NCBI GenBank assembly: GCA_023450085.1
Contig: JAEXHI010000030.1
Coordinates: forward strand, 310,001-374,000
DNA from: Bacteroidota bacterium
GTDB taxonomy: Bacteria > Bacteroidota > Bacteroidia > Sphingobacteriales > Sphingobacteriaceae
Reading direction: 5' to 3'
DNA length: 64,000 bases
In this document: positions 41,693-50,194 of the stretch, in pieces
Position numbering within the stretch: the first letter of the stretch is position 1
How the letters are laid out: the number at the start of each line of letters is the position of its first letter
The notes under the pieces: model-generated
What the model was told of the DNA's origin: nothing
The model's input: only the letters and a program-made list of their open reading frames with translations
The model's database searches: none
Program-made: the position numbers and the translations under genes

Positions 41693-44011
41693 ATGACATC
41701 GAAAATTTTTAAACTACTCGTCCCTCTCCTCTTTATCTCTTTTCTATCTTTTGCTCAACAAACTTTTAAAATTTCTGGTCGTGTGAAATCTTCTGATGGG
41801 GCCGTTGAGGCGGCCACCATTAACATTGTAGAAGAAAGGCGTAACATTATGACCGATAGCCTTGGCTATTATGATGTGGAACTTAAAGCAGGAAATTATA
41901 CCTTCTTGATTAGTGCTGTAGGAATGAATTCGCTTCGTAAATCAGTTAAGGTAAATAAAAATCATATTGTGGATTTTGACTTGGAAAATAGTGCCAACAA
42001 TCTCGACGAAATTGTGATTTCTACCACAAGAGATGACAGAAGTTTGGCCAGCCCGCAAATGGGAGCCGAGCGATTGACCATGAAAGCGATCAAAAACATT
42101 CCGCTTATTTTTGGTGAGCGTGATGTGATGAAGGCCATTCAATTACTGCCAGGTATTAAATCGGCGGGCGAAGGTGGTGCCGGTATTTATGTACGCGGAG
42201 GCTCGGCAGATCAAAACTTGGTGTTGATGGACGATGTACCTGTTTACAATGCCGCACACTTACTGGGCTTCTTCTCTACCTTCAACCCTGATGCGGTAGA
42301 AGATATCACGGTTTACAAAACAGGTATGCCTTCGCAATATGGTGGCCGCTTGTCTTCTGTGCTGGATATCAAAATGAGACAAGGCGATGCAGAGAAGTTT
42401 TCGGCTTCGGGAGGCATTGGCTTAATCTCATCTAAACTTACTTTAGAAGGCCCTATTAAAAAAGAAAAGTCTTCTTTCCTAGTGTCGGCCAGAAGAACTT
42501 ATGTAGATGCTTTACTGAAGCTTTCGCCAGATAGTACCATTAATCAAAACACCATGTATTTCTATGATGTAAATGGTAGAGCTGATTTTCAATTGGGCGA
42601 AAATGACAAGTTAACTTTCAGTGGTTATTTAGGTAGCGATAAATTGGGGATTGCCAAAACATTTGGCCTAAGCTGGGGAAATGCCATTGCTAGTGCGCAA
42701 TGGAAACACCAATATTCTTCAAAATTAAATTCGTCAACCATTGCGTCTTTTACACGCTATCAAAATAAAATCGAAATCAATACAGGAATCGATAATGTGC
42801 AAATCTATTCGCAATTGAATGACTGGGCTTTAAAACATAATTTCTTTTGGCAGGCTTCTGATAAAAACTTGGTGAAGTTTGGTTTTAATTCCATCTATCA
42901 CAAGGTGACACCTGGAGAAATTACTTCCGAAGGAGTATCGAGCTATAATCCTGTAAACTATCAGGAAAGATTTTCATTGGAGAATGCCGTATTTGCTTCA
43001 AGTGATTGGCAGGCAACTGAGAAGCTTAATATTGGTTTTGGTGTTCGCCTAACAGGTTTCAGTGTGCTGGGAGGTGGCGATTTTCTGACTGTAGATCCTG
43101 ATGGTAATGTAACTAATAGCACCTATTACAAAAAAGGAGAAGTGGTGAAAACTTACCTGAATTTGGAGCCTCGTTTATCTTTAAGTTATCTGCTCAATAC
43201 ACAAAGTTCTGTGAAGGCATCGTATGTAAGAAATGCACAGAACATGCACATGATTTCCAACTCAACCTCAAGTAGGCCGAGCGATAAATGGTTGCCAAGT
43301 TCTTTGATGGTAAAGCCAGAAGTATCAGACCAGTTTGCCGTAGGATACTACAGAAATTTATTTAACAATGCGTTCGAGTTGAACGTAGAAAGTTATTACA
43401 AAACCATGGACAACCAGATTGATTATCGTGATGGTGCAGAAACCTTTAACTCCGATAATATCGAAACGCAATTGTTGTACGGTATTGGCAGGGCCTATGG
43501 TTTAGAGGTGTTGTTTAAAAAGAAAAAAGGCGATTTTACAGGTTGGCTAAGCTATACGCTTTCTAAAACCGAAAGAAAGATTGATGGCATCAACGGTGGT
43601 AATTGGTACAATGCCCGTCAGGATCGTACCCATGAAGTTGCCTTGGTAGGTTCCTATCAATTAAACAAAAGATGGAGCTTGTCCGCCTCTTGGATTTATT
43701 ATACAGGTGATGCCATTACCTTCCCAACTGGAAAGTATAACATGGATGGTCAAGTATTCTTTTACTATACGGATAGAAACACTTACCGCATGCCATCTTA
43801 TCATCGTTTAGATTTGGGTGCAAACCTTCAATTGAAAAAGAGAAAGAACTTTAGTTCAGAGCTGTCTTTCAGTTTGTATAACGCTTATGGTAGAAAGAAT
43901 GCCTACATGATTAATTTCCGCGAAGCAGAAAATGATCCTTCAAGAACAGAAGTAGTACGTACAACCTTGTTCCAATTCTTGCCTTCCGTTTCTTATAATT
44001 TCAAATTTTAA
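41693..44011 (+). CDS. TonB-dependent receptor with carboxypeptidase-like N-terminal domain
   Basis: A 772-residue outer-membrane transporter: signal peptide (KLLVPLLFISFLSFA), a carboxypeptidase-D-like beta domain (KISGRVKSSDGAVEAATI), a plug (GERDVMKAIQLLPGIKSAGE, GIYVRGGSADQNLVLMDDVP) and a 22-strand barrel ending FLPSVSYNFKF with the terminal aromatic for BAM assembly. It is not the SusC type (too short). It is followed 11 bp later by a DUF4249 lipoprotein, a standard pair. Confidence 0.93.
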   Translation: MTSKIFKLLVPLLFISFLSFAQQTFKISGRVKSSDGAVEAATINIVEERRNIMTDSLGYYDVELKAGNYTFLISAVGMNSLRKSVKVNKNHIVDFDLENSANNLDEIVISTTRDDRSLASPQMGAERLTMKAIKNIPLIFGERDVMKAIQLLPGIKSAGEGGAGIYVRGGSADQNLVLMDDVPVYNAAHLLGFFSTFNPDAVEDITVYKTGMPSQYGGRLSSVLDIKMRQGDAEKFSASGGIGLISSKLTLEGPIKKEKSSFLVSARRTYVDALLKLSPDSTINQNTMYFYDVNGRADFQLGENDKLTFSGYLGSDKLGIAKTFGLSWGNAIASAQWKHQYSSKLNSSTIASFTRYQNKIEINTGIDNVQIYSQLNDWALKHNFFWQASDKNLVKFGFNSIYHKVTPGEITSEGVSSYNPVNYQERFSLENAVFASSDWQATEKLNIGFGVRLTGFSVLGGGDFLTVDPDGNVTNSTYYKKGEVVKTYLNLEPRLSLSYLLNTQSSVKASYVRNAQNMHMISNSTSSRPSDKWLPSSLMVKPEVSDQFAVGYYRNLFNNAFELNVESYYKTMDNQIDYRDGAETFNSDNIETQLLYGIGRAYGLEVLFKKKKGDFTGWLSYTLSKTERKIDGINGGNWYNARQDRTHEVALVGSYQLNKRWSLSASWIYYTGDAITFPTGKYNMDGQVFFYYTDRNTYRMPSYHRLDLGANLQLKKRKNFSSELSFSLYNAYGRKNAYMINFREAENDPSRTEVVRTTLFQFLPSVSYNFKF

Positions 44012-44022
44012 ACTCTCCTGAA

Positions 44023-44829
44023 ATGAATAATTTTAAATATATCCTTTCCCTAATTGCAATAGTTGTTTGTCTTTCTTCTTGTGAAGATGTCATCGAACTT
44101 AATTTAGATACTGCCTCCGAAAAATATGTAATTGAAGCCAATTTAACCGATCAGGCCAATGGTGCAAAAGTGCTTATCAGTAAAACCAAAAGTTTTAAAA
44201 GCAGCAATGATTTTGCAGGTGTTTCTGGTGCTGTGGTAGAAATTGAAGACCAACAAGGAAACGTTACCCGTATTACAGAAAGTGCCAATAAAGGGGTTTA
44301 TACCCACGCTACTTTGAAAGGAATTCCAACACAAACCTATAAGTTAAAAATAACGGCAGGTACTGAGGTGTTCACTTCTACCTGCGTAATGCCGGCAGTA
44401 GTTCCTTTGGAAGATGTTTATCCGTACGAGTTGAGTTTGTTCGACGGGCCTCGGATATTCACACATGTAAAGTATACCGATCCTATTGGCGTGAAAAATT
44501 TCTATCGCTTTATCGAATATAAAAACAATGTTTACACAAAGTCCATCATGGCTTCAAATGATGAATTTACGGATGGCAAACAGGTGAACCAAACCATATT
44601 CCCTTATGAATTTACCGATGAAACTAAACTTAAAAAGGGAGATAAAATCAAACTGGAGTTTCTTACGATCGATGAACCTGTTTATAAATACTGGTTCAGT
44701 GTAGATAACGGTGCACAAGGCGGTGGTGATAGTGCTGCGCCTGTTAACCCTGTAAGCAACATTAAAGGCGGAGCCATAGGTTACTTTAGCGCACACACTA
44801 TACAAAGCAAAGAATACACCGTTAAATAA
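44023..44829 (+). CDS. DUF4249 lipoprotein, partner of the TonB receptor
   Basis: A 268-residue lipoprotein with lipobox LSSC (Cys about residue 20). EDVIELNLDTASEKYVIEAN is the DUF4249 start; the rest is a beta-rich domain (GVSGAVVEIEDQQGNVTRI, YKLKITAGTEVFTS). The family always accompanies TonB-dependent receptors and is thought to be a surface lid or ligand binder analogous to SusD, but with a different fold. Operon with the receptor. The C-terminus ends at a normal length. Confidence 0.9.
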   Translation: MNNFKYILSLIAIVVCLSSCEDVIELNLDTASEKYVIEANLTDQANGAKVLISKTKSFKSSNDFAGVSGAVVEIEDQQGNVTRITESANKGVYTHATLKGIPTQTYKLKITAGTEVFTSTCVMPAVVPLEDVYPYELSLFDGPRIFTHVKYTDPIGVKNFYRFIEYKNNVYTKSIMASNDEFTDGKQVNQTIFPYEFTDETKLKKGDKIKLEFLTIDEPVYKYWFSVDNGAQGGGDSAAPVNPVSNIKGGAIGYFSAHTIQSKEYTVK

Positions 44830-44841
44830 GCTTTTCAAAAA

Positions 44842-45423
44842 TTACTTCGCACCATTCCAAATGTCCACGGGGATTGCATCCTCGCAAGGGCATTTGGTTT
44901 TGTTGACAATGATCAGTTTAATGGATGAAGCAACTTTTGTAGCATACTCCTTAAATCCCTCCTCGTTCATACTACTGCGTGCCATGGCTGCTGCGGCGCA
45001 AAAAGACCATAGTTGGGCATCTTTTTTATCGCTCAACATCTTAGCCTTATACTTTTCTGCTAACGCAAAATAGGTGTTAAACTGCTCATTGGAGGCCGTA
45101 GCATCTTTGCTGCTTAGCGTAAGCGTGTAACGGTTGCTATTTGCTGCAGGCTTAAAGGTTTGTATGGTGGTTGGGCTAGTTACTTCTATCCGATAATCAA
45201 TTTTATTAGTAGGATGGATGAACTGAAATACATTGCCTTCAAGCTTGTGGTATACCGAAGTGCGGTTGGGCTCAATTAAAGTGAGTTCCTTGTCGGTAAA
45301 ATTGATCGTCACAGTATAATAGCCATCTTGCGTGGTGTATTGTCCAGAAGTAAGCTTAATTTGTGCGTTTGCATTACTTCCAATCAAGTAAAATAATGCA
45401 ATGGTAAGTAACCTTAAGGACAT
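44842..45423 (-). CDS. Secreted protein, hypothetical
   Basis: A 193-residue exported protein: signal peptide (LRLLTIALFYLIGSNANA), then a beta-rich half (GQYTTQDGYYTVTINFTDKE) and a helical C-terminal half with AKMLSDKKDAQLWSFCAAAAMAR and a final C-P-C (TKCPCEDAIPVD). Not recognised. It converges on the DUF4249 gene (12 bp between stops) and overlaps the start of the next upstream small lipoprotein gene by 10 bp, suggesting an operon of the two. Confidence 0.7.
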   Translation of the reverse strand: MSLRLLTIALFYLIGSNANAQIKLTSGQYTTQDGYYTVTINFTDKELTLIEPNRTSVYHKLEGNVFQFIHPTNKIDYRIEVTSPTTIQTFKPAANSNRYTLTLSSKDATASNEQFNTYFALAEKYKAKMLSDKKDAQLWSFCAAAAMARSSMNEEGFKEYATKVASSIKLIIVNKTKCPCEDAIPVDIWNGAK

Positions 45424-45692
45424 TGTGCTTTTCTTCTATTTGCTTCTGGAAAGTTATCGGCATCATTACAGCCATAAGTGCGGGCATAATATTCCCAATT
45501 GGCTTTGCAGGTAGCAGATAAACGATTAGGAATTTGAATAGTGTTTTTTCTCCCCGTAGCACAAGTGTAGCTGTAAGTGTAAGTAGAAGTATCTACTTTT
45601 TTTTCCTTTTCAGGTTCCTCTTCAAAGAGCTCGCAGCCCAAAGCAAAGAAGCAGCCCGCCAGCAATAGAAATAATTTTTTACTTAGTTTCAT
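45414..45692 (-). CDS. Small Cys-containing lipoprotein, hypothetical
   Basis: A 92-residue lipoprotein: signal (KLSKKLFLLLAGCFFALGCE) with lipobox LGC, an acidic linker (EEEPEKEKK) and a small domain of about 55 residues with four Cys (YTCATGR, ATCKANW, YGCND, AQCP), likely two disulfides. No known family recognised. Translationally coupled by a 10-bp overlap with the secreted protein downstream; the two may act together in the envelope. Confidence 0.75.
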   Translation of the reverse strand: MKLSKKLFLLLAGCFFALGCELFEEEPEKEKKVDTSTYTYSYTCATGRKNTIQIPNRLSATCKANWEYYARTYGCNDADNFPEANRRKAQCP

Positions 45693-45898
45693 GTTAATAA
45701 GATTTATTGATATGTCAAAGCTAGGGCTAGTTTATAGCTGTTCAAATACTCAAAATTTGGTATTTTTTTAGGCAGATGGATTTGATGTATTCGCTACTGA
45801 TTATTTTTTTTTGACATATTATTGGCTTTTTTGGTGTGATTTCAAATGATTATTTGCTAAATTTATAGTGAAATAAAAATGATATCAATTTTAACTAT

Positions 45899-46831
45899 AT
45901 GACACTCGTTCAGCTTGAATATATCGTAGCCGTTGATACTTATCGTAGTTTTGTTAGCGCGGCAGAGAAATGTTTTGTGACCCAGCCAACCTTAAGTATG
46001 CAAATACAGAAGCTGGAAGAATTTCTTAATGTCAAACTTTTTGATCGTAGCAAGCAACCTGTAACGCCTACAGAAATAGGTTCGCAAATTATTGAGCAAG
46101 CAAGAATTGTACTTCAAGAAAATAGTAAGATTAAAGAAATCATTAGTAATCAACAGCAGGACATTACCGGAGAATTGAGAATTGGAATTATTCCAACCAT
46201 TGCACCTTATTTACTGCCTGAGGTGATTGCCGCCATGCTGGAAAAATACCCCGAAGTTAAGCTGATGATCTGGGAGTATACTACAGAAGATATCATCCAT
46301 CATTTAAAAACGGGCGTGATAGATTGTGGTATTTTGGCTACTCCTTTAGTGGATGCTAATATTGTGGAGCAACCTTTGTACTATGAAACCTTTGTAGGTT
46401 ATGTGAGCAAAAACAGTAAACTGTTTAAGAAAAAGGCCATTGATGCAGGAGATTTTGAAGAGGAGAACATTTGGTTGTTAAATGAAGGGCATTGCATGCG
46501 ATCACAGGTGTTAAATATTTGTAGATCAACAAAGAACAATAAACTACAAGCGCTTACCTATAATACTGGAAGCGTAGAAACATTGATCAGAATGGTGGAT
46601 GTAAATGACGGAACCACCTTATTGCCTGAGCTTTCGCTACACGATTTAAATAGTAAACAGCTTAATAAGGTTCGTTATTTTAGATCGCCGGAACCAGTTA
46701 GAGAAATCAGTTTGGTGACTCACAAAAGCTTTGTGAAAAAGAAAATGTTGAACGCCCTGAAAGAAGAAATTCTTACACTAATTCCAAAAGGGATGAAAAA
46801 CAGGAAAAAGAAAGACGTTGTTGGGATTTAA
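45899..46831 (+). CDS. oxyR: Peroxide-responsive LysR-type regulator OxyR
   Basis: A 310-residue LysR regulator: helix-turn-helix in SFVSAAEKCFVTQPTLSMQI, linker helix, and a ligand domain. The redox pair is conserved at the same positions as in E. coli: Cys199 in NEGHCMRSQ and Cys208 in LNICRS, so hydrogen peroxide should form a disulfide that activates it. Targets usually include catalase, ahpCF and dps, which are not near. The sequence upstream is AT-rich and may hold an OxyR autoregulatory site, which I could not define. Confidence 0.93.
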   Translation: MTLVQLEYIVAVDTYRSFVSAAEKCFVTQPTLSMQIQKLEEFLNVKLFDRSKQPVTPTEIGSQIIEQARIVLQENSKIKEIISNQQQDITGELRIGIIPTIAPYLLPEVIAAMLEKYPEVKLMIWEYTTEDIIHHLKTGVIDCGILATPLVDANIVEQPLYYETFVGYVSKNSKLFKKKAIDAGDFEEENIWLLNEGHCMRSQVLNICRSTKNNKLQALTYNTGSVETLIRMVDVNDGTTLLPELSLHDLNSKQLNKVRYFRSPEPVREISLVTHKSFVKKKMLNALKEEILTLIPKGMKNRKKKDVVGI

Positions 46832-46848
46832 ATATTGATTAGGCCGAG

Positions 46849-46920
46849 CTATGCCTATGTGTCTATGTGGTTGTAAAAAGTAAAAGTTACCTAAATGAAA
46901 TGAACCACATAGGCGCATAG
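46849..46920. repeat. Inverted repeat in the oxyR convergent gap
   Basis: CTATGTGGTT (46863-46872) pairs perfectly with AACCACATAG (46903-46912), extended outwards by CTATGCCTATGTG against GCGCATAG. It lies between the convergent oxyR and protease-fold genes and may terminate both. It resembles in style the CTTAGGTGTCTAAGGTGGTT word at 31.4-31.8 kb. Confidence 0.65.
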
Positions 46921-46970
46921 TTTCAAGGTATCATGCTTAGCAAGCATTTTTTCTTCCGGGTTCTCTAATA

Positions 46971-47882
46971 TTACACATCTAGATAAGGTGTTTTAATTAG
47001 CTTGTTAGGTTTCAAATAAATGAATTGACGATTGGCATCGATAATGATGTTGAAACGTTTCAGAACATCTCCACCCAGTATACTCATCTTTTGGCGACCA
47101 ATTGCACCGTCAAAAAAACCAACCGGAATATCCTCAAGTTTTAAACTGCCAATACTGAAACTTGGTAAAATGGCTTTCTTTGTTTTTAGCATATTGCCAT
47201 AAGAATCTTTTAATTGCTTTTCGCTAATGGTTTTCAATTGCTCTGAGAGTTTGTTGGTAGAAGAGAAAAGGTCGTCAAACAAAATGGTTCCTGCGTAGCC
47301 CGAGTGGATTAAAAACCTATTTTTAAATACTTTGCCGCTAATTTCAGAGGTTCCTTCTAAAAACATCATATCGTCTTCATAATTTAAGCTAGCTTTATGA
47401 TAACCTTTAATGTTTTTCGGGAGTTCTTGGCTGAGGGTGAGCTCCTTCTTGTCGAAATCAATAACCACTACTTTGTCCTTAAAAAGATCAAGCCCAAACT
47501 TTCCGTCGGTGGTGGGGCCTGAGTTTTTGTTTTCCCAAATGGGGATACTTTTCCACGTCATCTCGCCAATTTGTAAGTCATTGCTTTTACTATGTCTAGA
47601 GCTGTTACCGGCTCCTCCCCAACTACTTACGCTGTCTGTTCTGTCGAAAGAAACACTCTTGATTTTTTTCAAAGCCTCTTCGGTAAGAGTTACTGATGAA
47701 GCTGCCAAATGAAACATCAGGTCAACTGTATCTTTTTTGTTTAAAATCCCTTTTATCGAGATGTTGTTGTGTGCTGTTAAGTTGAAAGGAATCGAATATT
47801 CGCTTTTACCAGCATGTTGGGCCGATAGCTGATAAGCACATAAAAGAAATAAAATAACGAGGTTGAATCTTTTTGGGAACAT
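46971..47882 (-). CDS. Exported retropepsin/pepsin-like protein without catalytic Asp
   Basis: A 303-residue exported protein with signal peptide (FNLVILFLLCAYQLSA). The fold resembles two-lobed aspartyl proteases: the first active loop reads FHLAASSVTL (57-66) where DTGASS is expected, the second FLIHSGYAGTILF (190-202) where DTG is expected, and GKFGLDLFKDKVVVIDF (128-144) and SILGGDVLKRFNIIID are the usual psi-loop repeats. Both catalytic Asp are His (His58, His193), so it is probably not a protease. It might be a binding protein; alternatively it could use His, for which I know no precedent. Confidence 0.65.
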   Translation of the reverse strand: MFPKRFNLVILFLLCAYQLSAQHAGKSEYSIPFNLTAHNNISIKGILNKKDTVDLMFHLAASSVTLTEEALKKIKSVSFDRTDSVSSWGGAGNSSRHSKSNDLQIGEMTWKSIPIWENKNSGPTTDGKFGLDLFKDKVVVIDFDKKELTLSQELPKNIKGYHKASLNYEDDMMFLEGTSEISGKVFKNRFLIHSGYAGTILFDDLFSSTNKLSEQLKTISEKQLKDSYGNMLKTKKAILPSFSIGSLKLEDIPVGFFDGAIGRQKMSILGGDVLKRFNIIIDANRQFIYLKPNKLIKTPYLDV

Positions 47883-47956
47883 TTGATTGAAATGGAAATA
47901 ATATAGAATAAAGTTATGTATTAAAATAGATATCTACCATTAAGATATGTGATAAA

Positions 47957-47975
47957 ATCACCCTAAAGGGGTTAT
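47957..47975 (+). promoter_or_regulatory. 19-bp inverted repeat upstream of the LuxR-type gene
   Basis: ATCACCCTAAAGGGGTTAT, related to the perfect ATCACCCTTTTAGGGTGAT at 48779-48797. It lies 170 bp before the LuxR-type start and 26 bp before AACTTTG (47999-48004 region), a -7-like word. Could be an operator of the locus or a generic palindrome. Confidence 0.35.
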
Positions 47976-48144
47976 TTTTTAGAAGATAAATATTTTAAAC
48001 TTTGCTTTGCTATTAAGAGTGGACAGTTTTTTGCAAGGAGCTTATTTAAGTATTAACCATTTAGATTATTCACCAAATAAAAAAAGAAAGGAATAACAAA
48101 AACATCAACCATTGACGCTGCATTTACCTACCTAACCTTTACTT

Positions 48145-48771
48145 ATGAAAAACAGTTTGCGCATTGTAATTATCGACGATGACCAAATATGGCGAAGAGG
48201 ATGTGAGATTTTGTTGTCTGAAAAAGAGGGATTTGCCATAGTTGGGAGTTATGAGATGTTATTCTTGGATTTGAAAATTTTGGCCAGTCATCGGGCCCAA
48301 TTAATCCTTTTTGGCATTAACCAGCCCAACTTTAATCATGTCGAAATTTTAACGGAAATAAAAAGCAGGATTCCCAAAGCGCATATCATTATCCTGGCAA
48401 TTGTTTCACGTCCTGAAATCATCTTTGAAACGTTCAAAGCAGGTGTTTCGGGATATATCACTAAAAATTTAAGTATCGATAAACTACTAGAATCCATCAG
48501 CGTAGTGACCAGTGGAGGTGGTGTATTTAGTGCGGATGTTACAAAAATGATCATCAATTCTTTCCAAAGGAGCTCAAATTCGCCATTAACAAAAAGAGAA
48601 ACAGAGATTTTACAACTTATCGCTGATGGTCAAACTAAATCTCAAATAGCCTTTACACTCTTTATCAACCAGAATACGGTAAGAACCCATGTTAAAAATA
48701 TTTATGTGAAGCTAAATGTAAAGTCTAAGGCAGAAGCAATTAAGATAGCCAAAGAAATGCGCTTCATATAA
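48145..48771 (+). CDS. LuxR/NarL-type regulator with degenerate receiver
   Basis: A 208-residue two-domain regulator. The receiver (1-125) keeps the acidic pair (VIIDDDQIW) and the Lys (GYITKN), but the phospho-acceptor position reads LILFGINQP: Gly57 stands where Asp is expected. Hence it is likely not controlled by phosphorylation. The output domain (about 143-208) is a normal LuxR helix-turn-helix: LTKRETEILQLIADGQTKSQ and QNTVRTHVKNIYVKL. It opens the accessory SusCD locus and may regulate it. No sensor kinase is near. Confidence 0.85.
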   Translation: MKNSLRIVIIDDDQIWRRGCEILLSEKEGFAIVGSYEMLFLDLKILASHRAQLILFGINQPNFNHVEILTEIKSRIPKAHIIILAIVSRPEIIFETFKAGVSGYITKNLSIDKLLESISVVTSGGGVFSADVTKMIINSFQRSSNSPLTKRETEILQLIADGQTKSQIAFTLFINQNTVRTHVKNIYVKLNVKSKAEAIKIAKEMRFI

Positions 48772-48778
48772 ATGAAAA

Positions 48779-48797
48779 ATCACCCTTTTAGGGTGAT
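48779..48797. promoter_or_regulatory. 19-bp perfect palindrome between the LuxR-type and VOC genes
   Basis: ATCACCCT-TTT-AGGGTGAT, 7 bp after the LuxR-type stop and 53 bp before the VOC start; a -7-like AACTTTA follows at 48821. No T tract follows, so a terminator is less likely than an operator. A similar sequence occurs at 47957 and, in part, at 61671 within a repeat region, so it may be a widespread palindrome. Confidence 0.4.
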
Positions 48798-48849
48798 ACT
48801 ACTCATCTATCCTTCTCTTTAACTTTAGGTCTTTACCTATCTAAGACAA

Positions 48850-49215
48850 ATGACAAAGCTGGCTACAAAACATTACTATGTAAGGGTTAGCAATTTAAAA
48901 ATGGCTATGGCCTTTTTTAGAGAAAAGTTAAACTTACATGTCAAACCAAAATCACTAAAGTATTTTGAAGGGGCTATCGTTTTTTATAGTCCAAGGATAC
49001 AGATTTTCCTTTCTGAAAAGACATATCCAGAGCAAACTGAGGAAGTACACCTAGACACAACAGACTGTTTGGAGTACTATTGCCGCCTTAAGACGAACAA
49101 TGTGGAGTTCAAGGGAAAACCATCCTATTCACCTTCCGGACTTGGTGCGCAATTTACAGACCTAGATGGCAATAGATATCACTTGCTAGAACCTCGTAAT
49201 TATTCTACTAAATAG
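48850..49215 (+). CDS. VOC-superfamily (glyoxalase/bleomycin-resistance) protein
   Basis: A 121-residue protein: YVRVSNLKMAMAFFREKLNL begins the first beta-alpha-beta-beta-beta unit, and GLGAQFTDLDGNRYHLLEPR ends the second. Metal ligands may include His8 (KHYYVRV) and Glu near the end (HLLEP). Members include dioxygenases, isomerases and antibiotic-binding proteins; substrate unknown. It ends 6 bp before the AraC gene, so the two form an operon. Confidence 0.85.
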   Translation: MTKLATKHYYVRVSNLKMAMAFFREKLNLHVKPKSLKYFEGAIVFYSPRIQIFLSEKTYPEQTEEVHLDTTDCLEYYCRLKTNNVEFKGKPSYSPSGLGAQFTDLDGNRYHLLEPRNYSTK

Positions 49216-49221
49216 TTTGTT

Positions 49222-50091
49222 ATGCGTTATTTTAAAGAACTGAGCAACCGTAATAGGTTGGTAAGTGAATACACCTGTAATTCCGCTACCAGCTTGCTAG
49301 ACACTTCTTCCTATGCCATCAAATTTGTAATTTCTGGTATTGAGAAATGTATCGTGAATAGTAGGGCAATGAGTATTTTCCCTGATAACTTTACCATTAT
49401 TAATGCAGGAACAGATTACTGTAGTTTGATTGATTCGATAACTCCGGTACATACCCTTACCCTGCATCTCAATACGCAATTTGTAGAGGACTTTAATCGA
49501 TGCTTTTTTTTAGAGGAAGAAGATTTATTGGCACATGCAGAGTTTAAAAACAAACCAGAATTTGTCGAAACCTTATATCCTCTTCACGGAAATATAAGGT
49601 ATAACTTAGCGCATCTGACAAGGCAACTTGATAAAGGACTGCAGGACGAAATGCTCCTCAATGAATATCTACACCACTGTTTGGTTGGTTATTACCAGAT
49701 TTATTATAAAGAAATTGACGATAAATATCAAAGCCTAAGCTTTCTAAAAACTAGAACCAAAAAAGAGGTTTTTAGACGACTTTTGCTTGCCAAAGAATAC
49801 CTGCATAGTAATTCGTATAAAGATGTCAAATTGGAAGATTTGGCCAGATATTGTTGTCTTTCTGTTAACCATCTGCTACGGACCTTTAAGGAAGCATATG
49901 GAAAAAGCCCACATCAGTATTTAACTCAACTTCGCTTAGATAGAGCCAAAGCGCTTTTAAAAACCACAGATTATCCGCTGAGCGAGATCAGCGGTTTGGT
50001 GGGCTTTGAAAATGTGAGTTCGTTTGTAAGGCTTTTTAAGACAAGCGCAGGGATAACACCTTTTAAATATAAAAAAAGCCATGCTTTTTAG
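49222..50091 (+). CDS. AraC-family transcriptional regulator
   Basis: A 289-residue regulator. The C-terminal AraC domain has the first helix-turn-helix (VKLEDLARYCCLSVNHLLRT, FKEAYGKSPHQYLTQLRLDRA) and second (YPLSEISGLVGFENVSSFVR, FKTSAGITPFKYKKS). The N-terminal ~180 residues look like a cupin-like effector domain (VHTLTLHLNTQFVEDF). It sits between the VOC gene and the SusC gene on the same strand and is the best candidate for controlling the locus; its half-sites would lie in the 317-bp gap to susC. Confidence 0.88.
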   Translation: MRYFKELSNRNRLVSEYTCNSATSLLDTSSYAIKFVISGIEKCIVNSRAMSIFPDNFTIINAGTDYCSLIDSITPVHTLTLHLNTQFVEDFNRCFFLEEEDLLAHAEFKNKPEFVETLYPLHGNIRYNLAHLTRQLDKGLQDEMLLNEYLHHCLVGYYQIYYKEIDDKYQSLSFLKTRTKKEVFRRLLLAKEYLHSNSYKDVKLEDLARYCCLSVNHLLRTFKEAYGKSPHQYLTQLRLDRAKALLKTTDYPLSEISGLVGFENVSSFVRLFKTSAGITPFKYKKSHAF

Positions 50092-50140
50092 TGTGTTTTT
50101 GTATTTAAGTGTTTATTTGTCAGTGATTAATGGAGCTTTA

Positions 50141-50188
50141 AAAAGGTGATTTTCGCACATTTTATTTAGAAAAGCCAACTTACCTTTG
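50141..50188 (+). promoter_or_regulatory. Motif-driven promoter 1 upstream of susC
   Basis: AAAAGGTGATTTTCGCACAT (50141-50160, extended by TTT) followed by TACCTTTG at 50181-50188, an exact TAnnTTTG -7 element. Distance from GGTG to TTTG is 40 nt, the same as in the other two copies. The motif thus covers roughly -35 to -60 and could be an activator site or an alternative -33 region. A start of transcription near 50195 is expected, giving a short RNA ended by the hairpin at 50245-50277. Confidence 0.6.
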
Positions 50189-50194
50189 GATTAG

